Assembly (NCBI GenBank): GCA_020722305.1
Contig: DYLB01000081.1
Span: forward strand, 1 to 8,930
Direction: 5' to 3'
Length of the DNA: 8,930 nucleotides
Source of the DNA: Anaerolinea thermophila
Lineage (GTDB): Bacteria; Chloroflexota; Anaerolineae; Anaerolineales; Villigracilaceae
Positions 1-4,236 of the stretch are shown piece after piece. Under the pieces are notes generated by a model. It ran no database searches, was not told where the DNA came from, and was given only the letters and a program-made list of their open reading frames with translations. A program made the translations under genes and the position numbers. Each line of letters starts with the position of its first letter. Position 1 is the stretch's first letter.

Positions 1-91
1 CAGTATCCAGTATCCAGTATCCAGTATCCAGTATCCAGTGAGCAGTATCCAGTATCCAGTGAGCAGTATCCAGTGAGCAGTGAACAGTGGT
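1..91. repeat. Heptameric tandem repeat (CAGTATC/CAGTGAG)
   Basis: Thirteen back-to-back 7-bp units start with CAGT: eight CAGTATC, three CAGTGAG, one CAGTGAA and one CAGTGGT, with a decayed fourteenth unit (CAGAGGA, 92-98). Units 4-6 and 7-9 form the same higher-order 21-bp pattern (ATC, ATC, GAG). The array is exact at the left and decays toward the gene, and it probably continues beyond the window edge. It runs into the stop codon of the SDR gene (TGA, minus strand, 93-91), so it lies in that gene's 3' untranslated region. Period 7 is not a multiple of 3 and there is no spacer, so it is neither coding nor a CRISPR. Similar heptamer arrays are known in cyanobacterial and other environmental genomes; origin by slippage is an inference. 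Confidence 0.95.
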
Positions 92-795
92 CAGAGGAGG
101 GAGTAGCCGCCATCTATGGTGAGGGTCTGGGCGGTGACGTAGGGGTTGTCGAGCAGGAATTCGAGGGCGGAGGTGATCTCGACCAATTCGGCGGTGCGGC
201 GGAGGGGGATGCGCTGCGTCAGCCGCTCCCATTCTTCGGGCGGGAGGTTGGGCAGGACCAGGCCCGGGGCGATGGCGTTGACCCGGATCTTCGGGGCGAG
301 GGCGCGGGCCAGAAGGCGGGTCTGGACCTCGAGGGCTGCTTTGCTGACCACGTAAGCCGGATAGCCGCTCCAGGTTTTGTGCGCGCCCACGTCGCTCAGG
401 TTGACGATCAGGCCCGAGTCCATCAGTTGGGCGGCGCGCTGGGAACAGACCAGGGGGGCGCGCAGGTTCAGGTCCATCACCGCAGACCATTCGTCCGGGG
501 TGATCGTGCGGATGTCGGCCCGGGACATGGCCGCGGCCGAGTTAACGAGAACGGCCAGGGGGTGAGGCAGCGCGGCAATGTCCGCAAACAATCTCTCGAT
601 CTGCGCCGGGTCGGTCAAATCCGCTTGCAAGGGGTAGGCCGGCGCGCCCAATTCACGGATCACCTGAACGGTGGCATCCGGCGAGGTGCTGTGATAGTGC
701 AGCCCGATGGCAAAACCGCGCTGGGCCAGGGTGAGCGCAAAGGCTTTGCCCAGGCGGTGGGCCGCGCCGGTGACGAGGGCGAGGGGCCGGGTCAT
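91..795 (-). CDS. Pteridine reductase-type short-chain dehydrogenase (PTR1/FolM-like)
   Basis: Predicted 234-residue cytosolic NADPH-dependent SDR with a Rossmann fold. The cofactor motif TGAAHRLG (residues 9-16) and the LHYHS stretch after beta-2 (32-36) match pteridine reductases, where they select NADPH. The usual NNAG appears as NSAA (85-88). The catalytic YxxxK is Tyr148/Lys152. Thirteen residues before the Tyr, where classical SDRs carry Ser, there is Asp135, as in PTR1 and FolM. Family members reduce dihydropterins (dihydromonapterin, dihydrobiopterin) and sometimes dihydrofolate; the substrate here is inferred. The C-terminal IDGGYSLL is a standard SDR ending. The start at 795 is chosen because TGAAHRLG then begins near residue 9; an in-frame ATG at 852 would add 19 non-homologous-looking residues and overlap the upstream PRODH gene. 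The gap to PRODH is 23 bp. A generic SDR of other specificity is the alternative. Confidence 0.9.
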   Translation of the reverse strand: MTRPLALVTGAAHRLGKAFALTLAQRGFAIGLHYHSTSPDATVQVIRELGAPAYPLQADLTDPAQIERLFADIAALPHPLAVLVNSAAAMSRADIRTITPDEWSAVMDLNLRAPLVCSQRAAQLMDSGLIVNLSDVGAHKTWSGYPAYVVSKAALEVQTRLLARALAPKIRVNAIAPGLVLPNLPPEEWERLTQRIPLRRTAELVEITSALEFLLDNPYVTAQTLTIDGGYSLL

Positions 796-801
796 GGGTT
801 G

Positions 802-807
802 ATTATA
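802..807 (-). promoter_or_regulatory. Candidate -10 box (TATAAT) for a leaderless SDR transcript
   Basis: On the minus strand a perfect TATAAT ends 6 bp before the ATG at 795. Transcription from it would start at or next to the start codon. No Shine-Dalgarno is visible in the 23-bp gap to PRODH, which fits a leaderless message. No convincing -35 hexamer is seen at 17 bp spacing, so this remains a prediction. Confidence 0.45.
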
Positions 808-818
808 AGGTATTTTCT

Positions 819-1778
819 CTAGCCCCTGAAAAAGTTCGAGATGAAGAACCACAGATTCGCCGGGCGTTCAGCCAGGCGGCGGACGAAGTAGGGATACCAT
901 TGCGTGCCGTAGGGGATGTAGACGCGCACCGGGTAGCCGGCTTTGGCAAGCTGATCTTGCAGGTCACGGCGGATGCCGTAGAGCATCTGGATTTCGATGG
1001 CTTCCTTCGGCAGGCCGACCTTTTGGGCGTACTGGATGCCGAAATCTATCCGCTTGGCGTCGTGGCTGCCGAGGGCCGGGATGGGCGGAATACGACCGTC
1101 TTGGCTGACGAGCGGAGCGCCGTTCTCACGGGCGTAATCAATCATGATCTTGGTCAGCAGGTCGAAATTGGCGTCCACGTCGGCTTTCTTGGGGAAGGCC
1201 AGATCGGGCGGTTCCTTGTAGGCGCCCTTGACCAGACGGAGGCGAGCCCCCTCGGGTAGCAGGGCGCGCACATCGGCTTCGGTGCGAAGGAGATACGACT
1301 GCACCACCAAGCCAACGTTGTCGTAGCCTTTAGCGCGCAGAGCGCGGAAAATGGCGATGGTCTGGTCGGTCCAGGGGGTGTCTTCCATGTCAATACGAAT
1401 GTAGTTCTGCTGCTCACGGGCTTTGGCGACGATCTTCTCCGCGTTGGCGGCGCACAGGCCGGGGTCGAGGGCCAGGCCGATCTGGGTCAGCTTGATCGAG
1501 ACATTCGAGCGCACGGCGCAGCAGCCGATGGCGTCGAGCAAAGCCAGGATATCTTCGGTGGCCTTGCGGGCCTCGTCGGGCATGGAAGTGTTTTCCCCCA
1601 GATGGTCGAGCGTGGCGTTGATGCCTTTGGCGTTGAGTTCGCGCACGGCGCGGATGGCGTCGTCAATCGTCTCCCCGGCGACGAAGCGGGAGGCAGCCCG
1701 CCAGGCGAATTTCCACCCCGTTACCATGCGCTGCGCCCAAGCCGCTTTGGAAAGGTAGATCAGGAACGATCGAAGCAT
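819..1778 (-). CDS. Proline dehydrogenase (monofunctional, FAD-dependent)
   Basis: Predicted 319-residue PRODH that oxidises L-proline to delta-1-pyrroline-5-carboxylate with FAD, passing electrons to the quinone pool; first step of proline catabolism. It spans only the (beta/alpha)8 barrel and has the length of the short Thermus/Deinococcus-type enzymes, not bifunctional PutA. Diagnostic segments in order: LDHLGE (57-62), SNVSIKLTQIG (91-101; Lys96 is the conserved active-site Lys), RIDMEDT (128-134), QSYLLRT (160-166, Arg165), RLVKGAYKEP (181-190), GSHD (237-240), QMLYGIR (264-270), and YFVRRLAER (297-305), whose Arg300/Arg301 pair binds the proline carboxylate in known structures. The start at 1778 has an AAGGA Shine-Dalgarno 9 bp upstream. 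No P5C dehydrogenase lies nearby, so the second step must be encoded elsewhere. The gene is divergent from the serine-hydrolase gene and 23 bp upstream of the SDR gene. Confidence 0.96.
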   Translation of the reverse strand: MLRSFLIYLSKAAWAQRMVTGWKFAWRAASRFVAGETIDDAIRAVRELNAKGINATLDHLGENTSMPDEARKATEDILALLDAIGCCAVRSNVSIKLTQIGLALDPGLCAANAEKIVAKAREQQNYIRIDMEDTPWTDQTIAIFRALRAKGYDNVGLVVQSYLLRTEADVRALLPEGARLRLVKGAYKEPPDLAFPKKADVDANFDLLTKIMIDYARENGAPLVSQDGRIPPIPALGSHDAKRIDFGIQYAQKVGLPKEAIEIQMLYGIRRDLQDQLAKAGYPVRVYIPYGTQWYPYFVRRLAERPANLWFFISNFFRG

Positions 1779-1787
1779 GTTGTCTCA

Positions 1788-1792
1788 TCCTT
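1788..1792 (-). promoter_or_regulatory. Shine-Dalgarno of PRODH
   Basis: AAGGA on the minus strand, followed by 9 bases and then the ATG at 1778. It supports that start codon. This is one of the few genes here with a clear ribosome-binding site. Confidence 0.75.
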
Positions 1793-1801
1793 GTTGTGAG
1801 G

Positions 1802-1819
1802 AGTACTGGCAACAGTATT
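1802..1819. promoter_or_regulatory. Imperfect inverted repeat around the PRODH transcription start
   Basis: AGTACTG (1802-1808), GCAA, CAGTATT (1813-1819): seven paired positions with a single mismatch (G/T read on plus). It overlaps the last half of the predicted PRODH -10 box and the expected start point near 1810. It could be a repressor operator or a small 5' hairpin in the PRODH message. No regulator gene is visible in the window. Confidence 0.35.
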
Positions 1820-1825
1820 CTAGCA
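1817..1825 (-). promoter_or_regulatory. Candidate extended -10 promoter of PRODH
   Basis: Read on the minus strand this is TGCTAGAAT: an extended TGn followed by TAGAAT, five of six matches to TATAAT. Transcription would begin near 1810, giving a leader of about 30 bases that contains the AAGGA site. No good -35 is present, which extended -10 promoters tolerate. A second minus-strand TATAAC at 1850-1845 is an alternative. Confidence 0.4.
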
Positions 1826-1843
1826 CAACAGCCAAGTCAGGTG

Positions 1844-1852
1844 TGTTATACT
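1844..1852 (+). promoter_or_regulatory. Candidate extended -10 promoter of the serine-hydrolase gene
   Basis: TGTTATACT: an extended TGn followed by TATACT, five of six matches to consensus. The predicted start point is near 1859, giving a leader of about 100 bases before the ATG at 1963. The box is 21-24 bp from the oppositely directed PRODH box, so the two promoters are tightly packed and probably interact. Confidence 0.4.
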
Positions 1853-1858
1853 CGCGGC

Positions 1859-1872
1859 GTGATTTAAGTCAC
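1859..1872. promoter_or_regulatory. CRP-like dyad GTGA-N6-TCAC
   Basis: GTGATTTAAGTCAC has the half-sites GTGA and TCAC separated by 6 bp, the core arrangement of CRP/FNR-family operators. It is a near-perfect 14-bp palindrome with one mismatched pair. It begins at the predicted start point of the serine-hydrolase transcript, where a bound protein would repress, and lies about 55 bp upstream of the predicted PRODH start. That a CRP-family protein binds here is an inference from the pattern. Confidence 0.35.
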
Positions 1873-1897
1873 CATCTTGATCCTCCATGTTCGACCT

Positions 1898-1966
1898 ATG
1901 AAACTAAAGAACATTGTAAAAAACAACTGCCCAACGTCGCGATTCATCCCTGCGGAGGCCGGATGA
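1898..1966 (+). other. Possible 22-codon leader ORF overlapping the hydrolase start (ATGA)
   Basis: ATG at 1898 opens 22 sense codons (peptide begins MKLKNIVKNN, ends FIPAEAG) and stops with TGA at 1964-1966, overlapping the hydrolase ATG at 1963 as ATGA. A still smaller ORF, ATG at 1887 encoding MFDL, stops at 1899-1901 and overlaps the 1898 ATG in the same way. Such overlaps permit translational coupling. Neither ORF has a clear Shine-Dalgarno, the peptide resembles nothing I know, and chance is a real alternative. Confidence 0.2.
1954..1958 (+). promoter_or_regulatory. Shine-Dalgarno of the serine-hydrolase gene
   Basis: GGAGG lies 4 bp before the ATG at 1963 (slightly short spacing). It favours this start over the in-frame ATG at 1777, which would translate the whole divergent promoter region. 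A CCTCC at 1882-1886 in the leader is complementary to it and could mask it by pairing (speculative). Confidence 0.6.
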
Positions 1967-3450
1967 AGTCACGCGGCACGTCCTTCATCCTGCGCTGGGT
2001 GGCCCTCCTGTTCATCTCCGCCGCGCTGATCCTGGCCATGGTCCAATTGGCCAACTACAGCCGTCAGCGCAGCAATTACCCGGCCGGGATGAGCATCGCC
2101 GGCATCCCCGTCGGCGGCCTGGACCCGCAATCGGCGGCGGCGCGCATCTTGCAAACCTACAACCTGCCGGTCGAACTGCAATACGCCGGGGCGGTGATCC
2201 ACATTGATCCGGCTTTGGCCGGCTTCGAAGTGAACGTCGAATCCATGCTGGCCGCGGCCGATCTGACCCGTACCGGCCAATCCTTCTGGGGCGGTTATTG
2301 GGATTTTCTGTGGAACCGCCAACCCCAGCCCGTCGCCATCCCGCTCAGTTCCAACCTCGACGAAACCCGTCTGCGCTCGTACCTGACGAGTGAGATTGCC
2401 GCGCGTTACGACCGGCCAGCCACGCCCGCCCAACCCATCCCCGGCACGGCCACCTTTTCGCCCGGCCAGCCCGGCCAGGAACTGGACATCGAGCGGGCGG
2501 TGATCCAGATCAGCGACGCGTTGCGCTCGCCGACCAAACGGACCGTCGCCCTGTCCTTTCAGCGCACGGCCTCCAACCGGCCCACGCTGCAAAATCTGCA
2601 GATCCAGATCCAGCAATTGATTGACCTGTCGGGTTTCGACGGCATTCTCGGCCTGTACCTGCTTGACTTGCAGACGTCACAGAGTCTGCACTTCGCCTAT
2701 TCCAACGGGACCCTGCTCCCGGTCCAGCCAGACATCGCCTTCACCGCTTCCAGCACGATCAAGATCCCAATCATGGTGACGTATTTCCGCCAGTTCGGGG
2801 CAGACGTGGACGAGCAAACCTCCGAGCTGATCCTGGAGATGATCCGCCAATCCGAGAATCCCCCCGCGGATGCCTTGATGGACAAATTCGAAGCGGGGCG
2901 CGGTCCGCTGGTCGTAACGGATACCCTGCAAGCCCTGGGGCTGGAAAACACCTTCCTGGCCGGGTATTTCTACGACGGCGCACCGCTCCTGGCAGTCTTC
3001 ACCACCCCATCCAACTCACGCTCCGACGTCCAGACCAACGCCGACCTGTACAACCAGACCACACCCTCCGAAATGGGCTACCTGCTCGAAGACATCTACC
3101 AGTGCAGCCAGACCGGCGGCGGGGCGCTGGTGGCAGCTTTCCCCGGTCAGATAGACCAGGCCGAATGCGAGCAAATGATCAGCTACCTGGCCCAGAATAA
3201 AATCGGCGTCCTGATCGAAGCCGGCGTCCCGGACGGGACACGCGTGGCCCATAAACACGGCTGGATCAGCGGCCCGCTAGGCATCATCCAGAACATTTCC
3301 GATGCGGCCATTGTCTACACACCCGGCGGCAATTACGTGTTGACCATCTACTCTTACCACCCCACTCAAGCCATCTGGGATCAGGTTTCGAGCCTGTTCG
3401 CCCAAATCTCGGAAGCGGTTTACAACTACTTCAACCTTCCGCAAGAGTAG
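1963..3450 (+). CDS. Membrane-anchored VanW-like/beta-lactamase-fold serine hydrolase
   Basis: Predicted 495-residue exported protein. A signal anchor or uncleaved signal (about residues 8-29, hydrophobic after Arg11) is followed by a VanW/YoaR-type putative peptidoglycan-binding module (about 38-200: AGIPVGGLDPQSAA and FSPGQPGQELDIERAV). The C-terminal part (about 220-495) is a class A beta-lactamase-like (Beta-lactamase2) domain. It keeps the SxxK motif (Ser264, Lys267 in SSTIKIP), SEN (297-299) in place of SDN, and KHG (431-433) in place of KTG. The TTPSEMGYLLEDI stretch (366-378) matches the helix after the omega loop. I find no equivalent of Glu166, the deacylating base of true class A beta-lactamases, so efficient beta-lactam hydrolysis is doubtful; a cell-wall peptidase, transpeptidase-like or penicillin-binding role outside the membrane is more likely (inference). 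The start at 1963 has GGAGG upstream and gives a normal signal sequence; an upstream in-frame ATG (1777) is rejected. Confidence 0.9.
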   Translation: MKSRGTSFILRWVALLFISAALILAMVQLANYSRQRSNYPAGMSIAGIPVGGLDPQSAAARILQTYNLPVELQYAGAVIHIDPALAGFEVNVESMLAAADLTRTGQSFWGGYWDFLWNRQPQPVAIPLSSNLDETRLRSYLTSEIAARYDRPATPAQPIPGTATFSPGQPGQELDIERAVIQISDALRSPTKRTVALSFQRTASNRPTLQNLQIQIQQLIDLSGFDGILGLYLLDLQTSQSLHFAYSNGTLLPVQPDIAFTASSTIKIPIMVTYFRQFGADVDEQTSELILEMIRQSENPPADALMDKFEAGRGPLVVTDTLQALGLENTFLAGYFYDGAPLLAVFTTPSNSRSDVQTNADLYNQTTPSEMGYLLEDIYQCSQTGGGALVAAFPGQIDQAECEQMISYLAQNKIGVLIEAGVPDGTRVAHKHGWISGPLGIIQNISDAAIVYTPGGNYVLTIYSYHPTQAIWDQVSSLFAQISEAVYNYFNLPQE

Positions 3451-3471
3451 GTCACGTTTAAAACGTGACCT
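3449..3471. promoter_or_regulatory. Perfect 23-bp palindrome (11-bp arms, 1-bp centre)
   Basis: AGGTCACGTTT (3449-3459), A, AAACGTGACCT (3461-3471): every base of the arms pairs. It begins inside the hydrolase stop codon (TAG, 3448-3450) and ends 2 bp before the TGCTATAAT promoter box of the next gene, covering its -35 region. As RNA it could fold into an 8-bp stem with a 7-base loop, but no T-run follows, so a standard intrinsic terminator is unlikely. The position fits an operator for a dimeric repressor controlling the zinc-ribbon gene. Confidence 0.7.
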
Positions 3472-3473
3472 GC

Positions 3474-3482
3474 TGCTATAAT
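3474..3482 (+). promoter_or_regulatory. Extended -10 promoter (TGCTATAAT) of the zinc-ribbon gene
   Basis: A perfect extended -10: TG, one base, TATAAT, ending 10 bp before the ATG at 3493. The start point would fall about 3-5 bases before the ATG, so the message would be almost leaderless; the intervening ACCCTCACCC has no Shine-Dalgarno. The -35 region lies within the 23-bp palindrome. Confidence 0.6.
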
Positions 3483-3492
3483 ACCCTCACCC

Positions 3493-4194
3493 ATGAACCA
3501 GACCCTGACCCTCTTCCGCTTGCAGCAAACCGACAGCCGCATGGATGCCATCCAATCCCGGCTGGAGGCTATCCGCCTGACGCTGGAGAACGACCGGGAA
3601 CTGGTTCGGGCCAGGCAGCAGGCCGAGGCAACGGAAGCCGGCCTGAAGTCTGCGGAACGGGGCTTGCGGGCGGCGGAGGCCGAAGTGGAGAGCCAGCGGA
3701 TCAAGATCGAGCAATCCGAAAACAGCCTGTACAGCGGCAAGGTCCGCAATCCCAAAGAATTACAAGACCTGCAAAACGAAGTCACATCGCTCAAACGCCA
3801 CCTGGCCACGCTCGAAGACCGGCTGCTGGAAGCCATGCTCAAGCACGAAGAGGCCGAGGAAAGCCATCAGGCCAGCCTGGAGCACTTGAGCCAGGTCCGC
3901 AGCCAGGTTGCGACTCAATCAGCCAGCCTGACGGCCGAGAACAATTCGCTGACCGTCGAGAACGACCGGCTCAAGTCCGAGCGCCAGGCCATCGCCTCCG
4001 CCCTGGACGAGCGCACCCTGACCTTGTACGAGAACCTGCGGAACAACCACCGCGGCCGGGCCGTGGCCAAGGTCTCGGACGGGGCCTGCGAAGCCTGCGG
4101 CACGAACCTGACCCAGGCCCAGCAGCAGGCAGCCCGCTCCGGCAGCCAGATTAGTTATTGCTCCACCTGCGGGCGGATTTTGTATGCCAGTTGA
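3493..4194 (+). CDS. Coiled-coil protein with C-terminal C4 zinc ribbon (COG1579 family)
   Basis: Predicted 233-residue cytosolic protein. Residues about 5-180 are a long charged helical coiled coil rich in Glu, Arg, Gln, Leu and Ala. The family hallmark SGKVRNPKELQDLQNEV is at 81-97. The C-terminus has a zinc ribbon with Cys199-x2-Cys202 and Cys223-x2-Cys226. COG1579/zf-RING_7 proteins are widespread and annotated as predicted nucleic-acid binding, but their cellular role is not established. They often sit next to a Nif3-like or RNase H gene; neither is present here, where the next gene is the NACHT protein. The start at 3493 follows a strong promoter box by 10 bp and lacks a Shine-Dalgarno. 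Gaps of 42 bp separate it from both neighbours. Family assignment is firm, function is not. Confidence 0.93.
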   Translation: MNQTLTLFRLQQTDSRMDAIQSRLEAIRLTLENDRELVRARQQAEATEAGLKSAERGLRAAEAEVESQRIKIEQSENSLYSGKVRNPKELQDLQNEVTSLKRHLATLEDRLLEAMLKHEEAEESHQASLEHLSQVRSQVATQSASLTAENNSLTVENDRLKSERQAIASALDERTLTLYENLRNNHRGRAVAKVSDGACEACGTNLTQAQQQAARSGSQISYCSTCGRILYAS

Positions 4195-4225
4195 ACCGGT
4201 TTACGTCCGATGGTAAATTACAGGA

Positions 4226-4231
4226 TATAAG
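4226..4231 (+). promoter_or_regulatory. Candidate -10 box (TATAAG) before the NACHT gene
   Basis: TATAAG ends 5 bp before the ATG at 4237, the same arrangement seen before the SDR and aminohydrolase genes. A weak alternative for translation from a longer message is AGGA at 4222-4225, 11 bp from the ATG. The only -35-like hexamer is TTTACG (4200-4205) at a long 20-bp spacing. Confidence 0.35.
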
Positions 4232-4236
4232 CGACG

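Noticed and set aside
1..98. Heptamer array as a CRISPR or a coding repeat
   Set aside because: Units are only 7 bp with no unique spacers, and the period is not a multiple of 3.
796..852. 19-residue N-terminal extension of the SDR
   Set aside because: It overlaps the PRODH 3' end and precedes the conserved Rossmann start; ATG at 795 is the natural family start.
1777..1962. 62-codon N-terminal extension of the serine hydrolase
   Set aside because: It would cover the divergent promoter region and overlap the PRODH start, and it would put the signal segment at about residue 70. The start at 1963 has GGAGG and a normal signal anchor.
3449..3471. Intrinsic terminator for the hydrolase gene
   Set aside because: The stem is possible, but it is followed by GCTGCTATAATACC, with no T-run; the position over a strong promoter fits an operator better.
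3465..4154. Plus-strand 229-codon frame overlapping the zinc-ribbon gene
   Set aside because: Pro/Arg/Gly-rich out-of-frame reading; the overlapping frame at 3493 carries the COG1579 hallmark and the four zinc-binding cysteines.
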